The notes beneath the pieces are model-generated. The model did not search any database and was not told the DNA's origin. It saw only the letters and a list, made by a program, of their open reading frames with translations. Positions 13,100-26,744 of a DNA stretch of 64,000 nucleotides are shown piece by piece; positions within the stretch are counted from its first letter, which is position 1, and each line of letters starts with the position of its first letter. The stretch comes from Orthonyx spaldingii (lineage: Eukaryota > Chordata > Aves > Passeriformes > Orthonychidae). Where the stretch lies: assembly GCA_013397795.1 (NCBI GenBank), contig VZTJ01001769.1, positions 633,386 to 697,385 on the forward strand, read 5' to 3'. The position numbers were made by a program, and so were the translations under genes.

Positions 13100-14100
13100 C
13101 CCATTCCTGTATCAAATCTAATTCAGAACAGCATGAGTCCCAGCAGGGGCCATGTGGGATTCAATTGAGCCCCATTTCTCCACTTTGTAAGGATGGCAGT
13201 TTATCCATAATCTTTGTTTCTTTTCTTTTAGTCATGTATTAAACCATGTGAGGGGACCTCCTTTTCATCCCATGAGTGTTTAATTTCTTTAAGGCCCTTT
13301 GGTGATGTGAATCACTTTGTGAAAACCTAGGTCCACTATATATCAGGCAGCATGCCCTTAGTCTGATTCTCATTAACTCCTTCAAAGGATGATAATGGAT
13401 TTGTGAGGCATGTTTGCTCTCTACAAAATGATGTGTTTACCAATTCTATTTTCTGTGATCTCTACCAATTTGTCTGGTACAGAAATCAATTTTACTGGTC
13501 AGTAGTTTTTCTGTTATGCTCCTTAAACTTTTTTTTTTTTAATGGCATCACATTTGTGACTTTCTATTTCTCTGCTGTCAAGAGTGATTTCAGAAATTAG
13601 TAGTTTAGCAGTCTCATATTTTAGCTTCTTTAGAATGCTTGGTTTAACGCTACCTGGTCCTTGAGATTTGCTACTGTTCATTTTATTGAATTGCTCTGAA
13701 AATCTCCTCTGTTGACAGTTCGATTTCTGAGTGCTCTTCAGGCTTGAACCTGTAAAGAATGGCTCAGGTGTGGAAACCTTCATGACCTCTTCTGAAGAGA
13801 ACATTGATGCAAATAATTCATTTAGCCTTCTCACCATAGAGCTGCTTCCTGGAGTATCCTATTTGCACCTTAATCATATCTCAGCCCATTGACTTTCCAA
13901 AAGGCTTCCTGTTTCAGAGAAAGTTCTTATTAGTCACTTTTATGCCTGTAGGAAGTTGCTCTTCAAAATCTTTTTTTGACTTGCCTCATTAGAGTTCTAT
14001 GTTCAACAGGATGAGTTTAACTTTTCTTTTATTTTCCTCGTTTGGACAGGATTTCCACATTCAAATGGATGAGTATTTTACTTCTAATAGCCTTGTCTAG
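13100..14100 (-). mobile_element. Decayed CR1/L3-like LINE, internal pol fragment
   Basis: Read on the minus strand, this is the endonuclease-RT linker and the start of the reverse transcriptase of a CR1-clade non-LTR retrotransposon. The open frame 13837-13523 contains NKMNSSKSQGPGSVKP followed by KKLKYETAKLL, the family's conserved linker (usually LN..KSPGPDGIHPRVLKEL..EIA). Further on, near 13300, an RT motif-A-like DLGFHKV and, in another frame, HHQRALKKLNTHGM recall the family's YLDFQKAFDKVPHQRLLKKLSSHG block. The catalytic Asp position reads Gly and the frames are broken, so it is inactive. Neither the 5' end nor the 3' tail is present. Similarity to the family may continue to about 14250. 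The degree of decay points to an old insertion. I am confident of the clade, less so of the subfamily. Confidence 0.8.
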
Positions 14101-14488
14101 TCTGTTGTTTAAACATGCTGGTTTTTAAGCATTTAATTCTTTTTCCCAGTCCTTTTAACTATTTCTCTTCACTTTCATGTTGTTCTCCATTTTTGTAGCT
14201 TTAATATGAACATTATTAACTTTTTTCATATTCTTGGTCCTGCTCAGATGATGCAAATACTTACAGGTTGACCCAGCACCCATTCACTGCTCTGAGAAAT
14301 TTTTTTTTCCTCCTTTTGGGCTTTTGGATTAATTGCTCCTACAACTAGTTATTTATTGGCTCTTGGATTTGTACCTCAAACTCCAGAGACCTTTCTGCTA
14401 CTGGAAGTGAAATAAGATTTGAAATTTGCTGTGTTGGAATTTTTCTTAGAAATAAAATGGCTTTCCTGTGTCTTTGACAACCCAGTTG

Positions 14489-14542
14489 CAAAACAAAACA
14501 AAACAAAACAAAAAACCAAAAACAAACAAACAAACAAACAAA
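14489..14542. repeat. (CAAAA)n/(CAAA)n simple repeat
   Basis: Five-base then four-base A-rich units run in series. This is an ordinary microsatellite, with a T-rich complementary run nearby at about 14300. Confidence 0.85.
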
Positions 14543-14549
14543 TTTAAAA

Positions 14550-17500
14550 TTTTGTATGTCACTGTAAATCAGAACTTACAAATCTAAATAATTAGGACAA
14601 GACACAAGGACAGTGGTGTTTACCCAATATCTGGAAAACTGATAGCCCTCATATCCTTAATCACCTGTCATTACCTATGATGAGCAACAAATGAAGTAGA
14701 CTAAATCTTGAAAGTAAGTCAGTCACTCTTAATAAGCCAATGCATTTAATGAATTCCCTTGTTTATCTCCCAGGTCCAGAAAAGGCTGTGAGGTTCGTAA
14801 TGAGCTCTGCAGCAGCAAAGTACTTTATCACTTGAACTGGCCAAATTTCATCTGACTAAGCTCATCTCCTGCTGCTTAGGGATAATGTCTGCAAATTGGT
14901 GCCCCGCCAGGAGGAAGGAGGTGGCCAGCACTGTTTCTGTAGGGAGGTCCTTGCTCTCAGTGCAGAGCCTGGGACAGGAGCCACACAGCCTCTCCTCCCC
15001 AGCATGTGGCTGGTCATATCTGTCTGCACCATGTTGACTTCACTCTTCTTCCTGGGCTGGGAGGCTGAGCTTTGGATGCACCTCCATATTTTTCAGAGCA
15101 ACAAATTCAGATGCAAGTAAATGCAAACATGCCCAAGGGGAGCTGGTCATCTTGAAGCTTCAAAACCAGACCAGTTCCCAACCCATAGGACTCCTGCCAG
15201 AAGCACCTGGGGAAGGAAATTTTCACAAAATACTCAGGACTGCTTCTCATTGTGATACCTTCAAAGGCCAGTTTGAACTCTGCAAGTATCATGTTAGCAG
15301 TACTCCCTCTGACCATGGTGCTACCAGTTCCCTAAAGGCCCTTCAAGGTGCCCTGAAAGCACTTGGTCTGACATGCTTTTCTGTAGCTCTGGATGCCTCA
15401 GAGAAAAGGGCTGCACTTTTCCAGAGCTGAGAGATATCTGATTTCGTAGATTTTTAAGACCAGAAGAAAACAGAATGTTCATCTGTCGTCCTCAAATACT
15501 ATCCCTCTAGCACCAGGTGCAGTGACCCTGACACTGAAGCTTATTAAGTTGAGTTTATTAAGCTTATTATTTAAGTTATTTTCATATCCACTTCTCTACT
15601 AAGGGGAGAAATTCTCAAGTCAAAACTGTTTTTTTATTTCATATTGCCTTATCAATATGTTTGTTTTTGGGGTGACAGGAAAGGTAACACGAATTCTCAT
15701 ATTTATAAATATTCATAGACGTGAGAGGATTAAGTGGTTGGAGTATTGTTTGAAAGAAAATTTAGATCCCCTTTGCAAACACCATCATGGTGATAGAAAA
15801 TCTTTCTTTTCCCTGTAATAATCTACTTTAAAAACATCCTCTTTGTATTACTTTCAGCTATCAGAATCAGCCAGCAAAGCATAGCCTGAATTCTGATAAA
15901 GGGCAATTGCAGTAAATGGAGAAACAAGCATAAATTATATCACCAGTGAGCCCAAGAAAGAATTGCAGATAAGGGAAGATGAGCTTTATGAATCGTTTAT
16001 TTCACCTTACATTCTACTGGTAATAAAATAAAAACAATGAATAATAAATAATCATTTTTATAAAGAACAAGTTATTTCTATGCCTTGCCCTTCCATCCTT
16101 ATAGAAAGTTCCCACCAGCCAAGAGCAGCAGTTGAGTTCACACCATTTCATCCACTGGGCATATGTCTGTATCTATCTCATGTGACTTTGAAGCCTGTTC
16201 AATTCCTAAAGTTTAGGTCTGGATCAGGAAAATCCCACCCTCTAAGCAAGCAGTCTCACTTGAGGCTATTGAACTGTCTTCACAAACAAGGATCTGCACA
16301 ATCAGGTTGTCAGTGGGTAAGTCACAGAGCGAGATAATATGGACAGCTGGGAAGTCACTGCACTCCCCAGAGCACAGGTGGGACTGCAGTTCCTGCACTT
16401 GCATTTATGCTTCTATGGTTTGCACTTGCCATTGACAGAAAACTTCCTTCATCTGTGGTCTCTGCTGCACAAATTTAGCCAATCTTGCATGAGCATTTCA
16501 AAAAGGTAGGGTTGGTGCATCTTTTTTTTCCATGGGCATATTCATGGAGGGAAGAGTGATGGTTTCAGCAGGCACAGACATGTACTAGAACTACAGAAAC
16601 CACCTCAGCCAGTGGCAGCAGTACACTGTGGCACTGGGAGTTCAGGATAAATTGGACAGATCTGCCTAGAAATGACAAGTACATGCAGAGGCAGCTGTTA
16701 TACGCTAAGGACCATATGCAGAGCATCCTTCTAGTGGGCACCCAGGCTAACCCCACCAGAGGTGTCTCTGCCCTTGCTGCAATGACACCTCTGATTTCAG
16801 TGTCATGTATCTAGTATCTAGCACTGCTGCCAGATACATCAGTGTGTTGAGACTGTTTTGTGCTGCTCTGGGGACGTGATACAAAAGTAAATAAGCACTT
16901 ACCAGTCAGTTGAAATAGGTAGTAACAACCACTAATTATGTGAGTCAAATAAATAACTGGTATTCGAATGACTGACCTTTAATTTCTATAACTCAGAGAT
17001 CATCCATTTGCTACAGCATTCAAATATCAGTTGCTGTCATATGGCTAAACTTGCTTTATTATATAGAAATTACTTTTTCGGCCTGCCAAAGCTTAGAGAC
17101 AAGAATTTTTTAACAAAGTTTATTATCATCTCTGAATTTTAACCCTATGATACAGGGCTGATGAGTGGATGCTTTAGAGTGACTTTTTTTTTCTGTTTTT
17201 CTTTCCAATTTTCCCAGGAGTCTGGTGTCTGGGAAAAGTTGTTTTATGAAAGAGCAAATGTTACCCTCAGAATAACATAAAACAATGACATTAAATAAAA
17301 GCATGTATAAGCTGCTTCATGGAACTTGTAGAAATAACTTATTAAAAGCACTGTGACTGTCAGCAACTAAAACTGCAGCTATTCTGCAGACCTGAATTTC
17401 CTGCTGAGCAACAATTTACATCAACAAATTAATTTTATTTTAAAGTTGTTAACAAGCTTATCTATTAATTTATGTGTTCATTTAAAAACTACTAAATAGA

Positions 17501-20230
17501 AGAGTGTTCCTGAATAAATACTAATCTCACTTTTGGTAAATTGTCATTCAATATCATTTATTATAAAAATACCACAAAAACTCCCACATTGTTTAAGGAA
17601 TTAAAACCCAGACACAAGATTGATTATAGACAGGCTATTGGCAGCCAGAACTGGGAGTGTTTTCACATTTGTGTCACCCGCATCAGCATAAATGTTTTCA
17701 GTTATACCAGGTGAGCTGTCTTTGATTAGTTAGAGACACAGCTTTTTGCCCAGTGAAGCCTTTGAATAGGATTGCAATGCCAGTGGTATTGATATAATTC
17801 TAAGGTCAGTCACTCCATCTCCTGGGAACTCTAGTAAAGCTCTATTCCCATCCATACATTGTAAATAGTTATTCAAGGGGTAGCACATCTTATTTTTTAT
17901 GCTTTCTAGCTTTCCTAGATTCAGGTATTCACAGTACAAATGGCCAAGCTTCTGTCAAGTTCAGGAGCCCAAGGACCACTGTAAAATATGAAGGACAGGG
18001 AAATACCAGAAATCCACAGTTTTGGCTGCTTTTCAATTTCTGTGATTCACATGTACTTCCACATCTCAAAAGTAGAAGCATCCAAAAGGTGGGAGAGTAC
18101 ATCTTCAGGGGGAAAAGAATGTAAGCCTTTGTTTAGCTGTCTGTGTGAATATAAATTTCATCTACATGCACATAAACAGTAGAAACAATTTTATGTTGAG
18201 AGCTCCTTCAACAACTGGAAGAATGCTCCTTCAAAGACTGAGCCATTCTGAGAAGAAACATGACCTTAAAACTTAGACAATTTAGAAAAAGTATCTTTCC
18301 ATTTAATGAACAGCTTGTTTAATGCAGAGAAATACAGTCATTTCTCTTGGAGATGGGTTTATAACTACTAATATTTTCATGCTAGCAGTATCTTCAAGCA
18401 AATGTGATGTGTTTTATGATGTATCGTAGTTTTATATACACATTTCATTCTTGTTATTCCTTGAAAATGAAAAAAAAAGCAACCCAGCAAATACGAACAA
18501 AAGATGTATAGTGCAAAAATATTGGATTTATCTGAAATTCTAGAAATAATATGTCTGAAAATTAAAAAAAAAAAAAAAAAAAGCCTTAAAATTTAAACCT
18601 CTACTCAGCAAAGACACTGACTGAATGTCATAAACTGTCTGAAAGCAGAACACTGAATTTGCATTCAGTCATTAACTGCCATAACTACACCTTTTGGGCA
18701 AATGCAAAGCTCTCAAATACCACAAAAAATGGAAATATAATGGTCTCCCTATATAAAATAAAACCCCAGTGTAAGATAAACCATATTTCAATGACTTAAA
18801 TTAATTGTAAAATAGAATAAATCACTATACAAATAATTTATCTGCTTTAAATATCATAAAAAAAGCCATTAATGTGCCAACAGGAAACTGGCAGCTTGAC
18901 AACTTTATGACATTAAACAGGACCGCAGTGGTGTGATTCTCACTTCATTTAAGACAATGACAAACCTTCCATTAATTTCAGCTGGTGCGAAAAGAAGTGT
19001 CAACAATTTTTCATTTAAAAAAAATGTATTTTTCTTCAGCAATGCAAAAGAAATTAAAAACTCTAAGAAGTCTGAATATACTGACATTTGGGCTGGTTTA
19101 CATATGCTTTACATACTTACAGAAATTCGCAGAATAGTTTATTATATCAGGCTTGCATTGTCAAATAAGTCTTGCACTGCAGAATCCCCTTATGTTCATT
19201 TTTTCATCTGATCAAGAAAGAGCATTAAAAACCCTTGTGTTCTTCTTGGGTGGTTTGAGTCTCTAAAGCTAATAAAAAAAGAGATATGACTTAGGAGAAG
19301 CCATTTGGTATTGTTACTTTATCAAGTACTATCTTTACAATGAGTGACAAGTAATCTAAAGTCAAGGACAGTGGCTATTTCTCATGCTTATATAATTTTT
19401 GTTTTGAAAATGTTGTGCATAACAGAGGTAGGATTTATGCTGACAGCAACATCCAAATGAGGGAAGAGAAAAAGTGGCTACCAAGTGTCTGAACTATTGG
19501 TGCTTGGCAAGTGGACAGTGGGGCAACTTTCTGCTCTGCACTTCAGTGACAGCGCTGGAAAGCCCAGGGCCGTCATGACCCCATGGTGGGAGCTATTCCC
19601 CCTGGAGGACAGAGCTTCATTCAAATTGAAAGACCAGATAGGAGAGCATTTCTGTTCTGAGCAAAAGGCAGGGAGTGGTTCGTGGCTCTAAAAAGCAAGG
19701 AGACCCACCTGCTGCCCAAAACCCTCTGCCCATTCACTGTGAGCTGGCACATTGGAACGAACATTCCACTTTACTGTGCTGTCTCCAGAAACAGGGGCTG
19801 GCTCTCTGTGGGCTTCCCAGGGTTCATCCTGTCACTCTGTGCATGGAGATGGCTCACTGAGATGAAGGAGCCATAGCCTGCTTTCCCCTTTCCTCTCCTG
19901 CTTAGCACCATCTCCAAAATACAACATCACTGGCTCCTTGCCTAGTCCTGCACCGTCCCCCTGCCCTGACTCGACTTCTCTGCAGGAAGAAGGACTAGCA
20001 AGAATCTCCTGAGGGATAGCCAGTGAACAGAAGGGGAGGAGGAGATGCTATTTGGCGGACAGGAGTGAGGGAAGGGACACTTCATGAATTATTACTGTCT
20101 CCTGAACTGAGTTTAATTTAGCCCCCAGGACCATAAGCTGCTTTTGAGCTACTGCTAGGTAGGGCTCTCTGTTTGCACAGGTCAAACACATGGCCCCTTC
20201 CCAACAAGGGCCCCGGGCAGAGGTTTGTGA
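14550..20230. other. Non-coding, AT-rich unique sequence
   Basis: No gene, tRNA or recognisable transposon. It includes a 19-nt A run at 18564-18582. Frames of up to 92 codons lack domains. Slightly more GC-rich stretches (14890-15430 and 19550-20030) hold overlapping frames on both strands but no convincing exon. Confidence 0.55.
18564..18582 (+). repeat. A19 homopolymer
   Basis: An uninterrupted A run preceded by ATT. There is no AATAAA signal just upstream and no target-site repeat that I can see, so I do not call it a retrocopy tail. Confidence 0.8.
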
Positions 20231-20239
20231 GACAGAGTG

Positions 20240-20600
20240 AGCTAGTGTTGAGGAGCTGTGGTATGCCAACAGATGGGCTGGAATGAACATCTTATGTCAG
20301 AGATTGCTCCCCAGAGGCTATTTCTAGCCTCTTCAGGCCTTTTGTGTTGCTGGAGGGTAATGGAGCTACAACATAATACAGAATTATGCCTGCTAGTTCT
20401 GAATGAGGAAGGTGTTTCCAGCATTTGTGAAGCAAGTGCAAGTCAGCAATCTCAGCATTGGAATGATAATTGTCTTGCAATTTGACTAATTACCATGTGT
20501 GGCAATATAGGTGCGCTATGACAGCACTTTTTAATGCATCCATTAGTGTGCAGCTATGCCACCCAGCAACAAGGCTTCATCCATTTCACAAACTTCTTAA
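20240..20600. promoter_or_regulatory. Possible conserved non-coding element upstream of the CpG island
   Basis: Balanced-composition, repeat-free sequence with clustered homeodomain-type sites (AATTGTC, GACTAATTACC) and E-box-like sites, about 700 bp before the CpG island. The call rests on motif density and texture alone and remains an inference. Confidence 0.25.
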
Positions 20601-21224
20601 AGTTTGTGAATAAAGTTAAGCACATCCCTCAGTTCCTTGCTGAGTCAGGGAGAGACTAGTTACTGCATTAACTCATTTCCACCAAGGTATACCTTTATTC
20701 CTCGGAGAAAAATTGCAGGGCTGCCTGTTGCTTTTATGTATTGCAGTCTGTATATGTAGAAAGACTTCAATGTACAACCTTTCCTCTTCACTAAAATGAT
20801 AATAAAATAAAGTGCAACGGTATTAAGTGACAGCAAAGAGAAAAAAAAACCTCTGGATGCTCAGAGATATTTAGACACCAAATCCCCATTGAAACTGTCT
20901 AGCTAAAAACCACTCCCTCACTTGAATAGTTCCTGCATGGTCTTTGGTTACATCAGTATATCACCCTTGGAAGAAAATTTTGCCCATACTCAGCAGTTCA
21001 TTAGGACTATCTAAACCGGTCAGACTTGACTGACTCGGCTGAAAAACTTTTAGGTATTTAAGTGCTCCCAGCTTTCTGGGTTCTTAAACCTTTTCCCTGC
21101 TCAAGACAACTGCTTTTTAGCAGAGCCAAGCCCTGCGCTTTCCCTGTCTCGCCCCAGCTAGGAAATGGCGCTTCTTGTATGAGAAGAATGAACTTTTTAG
21201 TTGATGTTTCAGCCCAGGGTGGAG

Positions 21225-21405
21225 CCCAGCGGCCGGGGCTGAGCCAGGAGGGAGGGATGCTGTGCAGGGCGGGCCGCTGTCCGGCCGGGAGCCGCGAGAG
21301 GGCGCGGATGGACGCGGGGCCGGAGGGACTCTGCTGCTCCAGGCTCATTAATTGGCCTCGCAGGCTGGCCGAGCACCGCCGGGCTCGGCGGTGGCTATGC
21401 GGCTA
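21225..21405. promoter_or_regulatory. Compact CpG island
   Basis: About 180 bp with roughly 20 CpG dinucleotides and very high GC, standing out sharply from AT-rich surroundings. CpG islands in vertebrates usually mark promoters or developmental enhancers. No TATA box, convincing start codon context or conserved peptide is seen: the plus-strand frame 21062-21406 and the overlapping minus-strand frame both look like products of GC-rich sequence. It could be the 5' end of an unannotated or non-coding transcript, or an orphan island. Confidence 0.6.
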
Positions 21406-21414
21406 GTTACAGAC

Positions 21415-21740
21415 TGGCAGACAGTTTTTGGCATTTATTGGTGCCCTGTGACACCCGAATTATCATAAGGTCAGAGAATTCATTGAACCCGAGCAGCACT
21501 TAAGCACTGTTAGACTCATTTGTGGCTATTCAGACCAAACAAGTTTTTCAGAGGGAGGCTATTGGCTCCAGGTAAAAAATTAATGCAAAGAGCACAATAA
21601 GAAAGCTAGGCTGTTTTAATAAGCTGTCTTGCTGCTGTAGCAGGGATGGGCAGGAGATAATTCCAAACAAGCAGCTTGCTGTGCCAGCTAAAGCAGTCCC
21701 TGGGAAGCTGATAGGAGATAATCAACAAGGAAACACCCGT
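21415..21740. promoter_or_regulatory. Possible enhancer-like sequence next to the CpG island
   Basis: Directly downstream of the island lies repeat-free sequence with several ATTA/TAAT motifs and two AGATAAT GATA-type motifs (near 21655 and 21716). It resembles conserved developmental non-coding elements in texture only. Confidence 0.25.
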
Positions 21741-21749
21741 GCTACATTT

Positions 21750-24700
21750 TTTTCTGCTGCCTTTCCTCTTTTTCCACCTACTGTGTGTATCTTACTGATC
21801 TCAGAGCACTAGGCTACAACAGACACCGTTTTAATTTCGGTATCTTGAGGGAAGAATGACACCAAGTTGTTAACAACCTCACCTGTCTGTGCTAGTACAA
21901 CCATTGCCATTTTTACTATCCCAGTAGCAGCAGAAAATCAGCAAGAGAAAAACCCCAACAGCCTAATGTAGTCCCAAGAAACATAAATCAGCTACTCCTG
22001 GAAGGTGATGTTGAAGCCCAGGATGTAAGAGGATCCTCTGCAGGTTGCAGGAGTGACCCGGTCTTGGGACACAGCCAGGATTACCCCTTCTGCCTTGCTA
22101 CCGGGGCAAAGGGGACAACAAGGAGGAGGAGGAGGGAGGCACTCCAAGGGAACAGGCAGTGGAGGTTGAGATCCCTTTCCTCGGAGCCAAAGGACATGCA
22201 CAGCTGTCAGTGCGAAGGTGGAGATAGGTAAATGACAGGCTGGATTCTCTCTCTTCCCAGAGCAACAGCAGCTGAGTCAAAACAAGTACAGCCAGAAACA
22301 TGAAACCCTGAAACCCCACCCCCGCACACTCGCTCACATATATACACACATCATAATTCATGCTACATCAAAGCAGTGATTACCACAGCTTCCTGGCTGT
22401 CTATTTCTGTTTATTTATGGTGCATTACACATTTTAATGCTATTCTCATACAGCGGCTCAGCTGCCACTGCTCTGTATTTGGATGGGGGAAAAAACCCTC
22501 AACAAATGGCTGTAACATACAGTATGTTGTCCCCTGGGAACAAAGGATAAACAAATGCTCAGCGTGTTCCAGGGAGCAGTGATTCAGAGTCATTAATAGC
22601 ATGATTCCCCCTCCCCATTTTGCTCCAGCTCATGGCTACACACTTCAGCAGGGGGTGGGAGGAGTGACAGCAGGTAGGGGAGAAGGGCTGGAGATGTTTC
22701 CGAAGTGACTTGTTAAGCCCAGCTGGCTTCAGAAGAGTCCTTACATCATCCTCTGTCTCTGCAATCATGTCTAGCTCTGGGCTGCTGCAAGGTAGTAGAT
22801 AGAAGGGGGAGGGCAAAGGTTTGATATCGGCCTGAGGAGAACCACCAAACTCATGTCTTGCTTGAAGCTTGATTCGAGCTAATGGTAAGAGATCACCTGC
22901 TAAAAACACTGCCTTCTACAAGGTCACAGCTCACTCCTTCTCCCCATCCTCATAAGGTAAGAACATGGGGACTTGACTTTTTAAATTTATTTAAGGAAAT
23001 GACAGTCAGCTCAGACTAAGTTGAACGTATAAGATTTATTTCTCCTTGCTGTCAACCTTACTATCATTTCCCCTTGAAGCCTGAGTTCTCATTACCATTA
23101 CTCTCCTTGCAAAATGCAAGTCATTTTGTTTATGCCATGGGAAAAATATATAATCTCTTTAAGTGCATTGACAGTATCAACATAAAACAAATAATACTGA
23201 ACAGGCAGCAAAAACAGAATCCATTGTGCCAACAGTCCCCACTGTGAGAGACACACAGACTGCCGCTGTGCACCTCCCGCTGTACCCTAGTGTGTAGGAG
23301 TGACACTTCTAAAAGGCTCTTTTTACATCACTTAATAATCCAGCCATCCTTGTGAGTTCACTGCGGGCACTATGCTATCAGCGGAGCTTTTGCTGTAATA
23401 AACTGCTCTTTTATACACCCAGTGATGGTGTCCATGAAACATGTTGAAAATATATTCAGGATCCCAAAGCCCTCATTGCACAGGCCAGGAGAAGTGCAGC
23501 TGTGCCCTTGGTGCCAGTTTACCTCGGCCCTGAACTAGAAGAAAGAAAGAAATACCATCTTACCCATACTCTGTTCACAAACGTTTTTCTAAAGGGAACC
23601 TCAGCTCAGAATGATGGGTCTGACAGTTTGTGAGGGGTCTCTGTCCAGAAGAAATAACACAAATAACAAACTCTTCTTGATGGGAGAAAGTTGCAGGTGC
23701 TGCTGGATGGAGTCTCACGTCAACCAGACAACCAAGGCTGAAGGGTCCCATGCCTCATCACAAACTTCTTATGTCACCCAGTCCCTCCTGCCACCCTGTT
23801 TGCAGAAATTGTTGCAACAAGAAAGGATAGCCTGGAAGGTCTAAGCCTTACATCACTTATTTTTTCAAGCTACTACAATGACATGTATGTTCCTTATTTC
23901 ACAGGGTTGCTGAACTTCATTAGTTTATAGGCATCTATATGTCTACTTTTATGCATATATATATATACATACACACAATGGTAAGGACAGATTATATTGC
24001 AAATGTTGACCTCATCCACAGATAAAAAAGGAACCTCTACTCATGCTGGTAAGACTGCACTAGATTTACAGGGTAAGGAGTGACAAAGTGTGACAAAGTG
24101 TCTGGATGGGATAACATACACAGAGTTAAGTTTCCTACACACTTGTCCCCTGCTCTATCTACATACTTCTCACCAAGTCCCCTTCCCATTCCTTCAAAGA
24201 CATGAAAGGCTTCCAGCAGAAAGAAGGAAAAAAGTCCTCATACGAAAGTTTGTGTGACAGCACTAAGCAGGGGAACTACAACAGAAGACAAATGCCAGGG
24301 AGCCTGAAGGGGAAGTCACTATGGGGACTGGGGAGGGAGGCACGGATGGTCACCTCTTACCAGGTCTGGACTACACCTGAAGAGGAGAAGTAAAATAGAT
24401 GCCGACTTCTGTGAGGAATAACCCTCAGAAGGGGCACCTGAGAAGAGCATGTCTGAGCCTCCCACATGCCCTCAAGGGGAGCTCCAGGATGTGGGCAGAA
24501 TTGGGTTTGCACTGGTGCCCGCCAGGACTCAGTTTCATGGGCCAGTTAATCCCAGACAGCATGTGCTAGCTGAGGTGGGATGGTAACACAATCCTCATGC
24601 AGGGATTTCATATGGAGAAAAAAATGCTCCTGCTATGCAGTAGCATTTGTAATGGGTATTTTTAGCCCCCAGGCTCATTGCACGTGGGCAGCAGCCACAG

Positions 24701-26740
24701 CACTGAGGGGCGTGTCATAAGAGCTCCAAGGAAGCTGAGGTGACAAGGTCAGTAATGCAGGGCTTCAGCAATAAAATTAAAGTTCTTAGGGCTGTTTTTC
24801 ACTGGAAGAAGACAACAGTTGAAAAGATTTGGTAGCTATGGGTAATGCCTCTTGTCTCAGAAATTTAGTTGTAGACTAATTTTTTTTACTGTTTGCTTTA
24901 CTATCGACAGCTATAGTTATCAAATCACCAAAAGCTGTGGGGCTGGGTAAGCTGTTGCTGTGTTTTTGCAATTGACCTGCTCCCACTCACCACAGAAATT
25001 AGAGCCATCTTAGGCAGCGCTTTTGCTATGCTGCCATGTCCTGCTGCTGCTGCAACTCAAATTAAAAAAATGTTTATTTTGTGCTCAGCTTAAAGCTGAG
25101 ATGTATAAGAGACATTTTTATTATTTTTGTTCTGGTGACAAATCAGGAAAATGCCATTCTGATTACAGTAAATTATTTTGGGTTTCTTGATGAGGTATTT
25201 CAGACTAAACTATTCAACCCAAAATGAAATGTATGCTTCATTCTCCAGGTGTTTAGTTCTCTTGCTAAACTTTGTTTCCTTTTAGTTTAAGTCATTTTTG
25301 AAATGAAAAATGTCATTTTGACACAAAAAGTCCAAAAGTTTCATTTGGCAAATGTCAAAACAAAGCAATTTCATGGGATTTTTTATTATTATTTTTTAAG
25401 CACTATTCCATTAAAGACTGCTGAAACAAGAAGTTTCAAACTTTTAAAGATTGTTCCTTGTCATGACTTTTTGGGAGTTTTTTTTGACAGAAACTCCATT
25501 TCAGGAGAATTACATCTCCTAAGTATGTTTCTAATACTCAATAGATTGTAAAACAAAAGGAAAGTAGAAGAGCAAAATTAGAACATCAGCCCACTTTCAC
25601 TCAGCTAAGCAGTGGTCTTTTCTTGCCACATGAAAGGACCCCCTAAGAGCAAGCAATAGGGATTAGTTGTCCTTGACAGATACTGTTCTTTTTTAAAGAA
25701 AGGAGAGTTCTCAAGAAGAAAGCAATGTGCAAGGACTGAATTGGTGATTTTGGTCATATTACTTTGTAGGATAATTCTGAAATCAGCAGAAAAGTGCTGC
25801 ATCTAGAAATATTTCTGTCCTTTATCTCCATGACCGATTACCCAGGCTTTGCAAACTGCCAATAGCTGTGTAGGCAGTGGCACTCCTGTCACAGAGAAGG
25901 TGTCTCCATTTGCGCAGAGATTTGTTTGCTGTGTCAAGACCCTGCAGCATGATACCAGCTACCTCTCAAACCCAGACTTGCAGCGCTTTACTGTAAGGAG
26001 TGAAGTAATCTGGAGTCCTGACATGACAATCCATATTCCCTACTCTGTTCATAAAATGTTTTGTTGTTTACAGCAGGAAAAAATAGGTATATGAACATTA
26101 TCCTGTAGCCAAGGCCTTTTAGTGACTTCCAGTGAGGAAAATTTATGATTAGAGATAATCATAAGTGGTTGCCTGCTATTGGATTCTCTCTCCTCTTTGC
26201 CTCACTCTATCCATGCCTGACACACACCCCAGCAGTGATTAAATCAATGGGAATTAATCACATCCTGTGAAAGAGAAGTGGACCTGTCGTTTCCCCTTTC
26301 TTTGTGACAGAACAATACAATCAACTTCAGAAATCATTTGTGATTTCCCTTATGACAGGCTTTTGACCAAATAAGCCACTGTTACACACAGGAAAATCCA
26401 GAACTATTCCCTCAACTTCATTTTTCAGTTTCAAAGGTGCATGCGATGCATTCCCTGAATATGGCATATCACAAACTAATCCTGGGAAAAGTCACAGTGA
26501 TTTCATCTTAGACAATCACAGATTTCTTGCTGACCTGAAAACCTGAGTAAGGACCTGTGTTTTTCACCACTCAGGAAATTTCACAGCTTCAAGGAAGGGA
26601 AAAGAAGAAAATCCAGAGCAGCAAGAAACTACTTACAAATTCTCCCACAATACAAAAATTAACACCAATAAAAAAAAAATCTCCCTTCCATCCTCCCTCT
26701 ATCCCCGGTGTCCCACCATGAGGTACTTTCCTTCATCTGA
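21750..26740. other. Non-coding sequence with several element-like stretches
   Basis: No gene is supported. 22330-22480 and 23290-23440 have the repeat-free, motif-dense look of conserved non-coding elements. A purine-rich GGA-repeat stretch lies at 22110-22140 and a TA/CA microsatellite at 23955. The frames here overlap on both strands and show no domain. Confidence 0.45.
23955..23976. repeat. (AT)n/(AC)n microsatellite
   Basis: A run of AT units passes into ATACACACA. Ordinary simple repeat. Confidence 0.8.
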
Positions 26741-26744
26741 AGAA

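Noticed and set aside
21058..21406. Overlapping plus and minus frames of 114 and 96 codons over the CpG island
   Set aside because: GC-rich DNA lacks stop codons; the peptides are unconvincing and antisense to each other.
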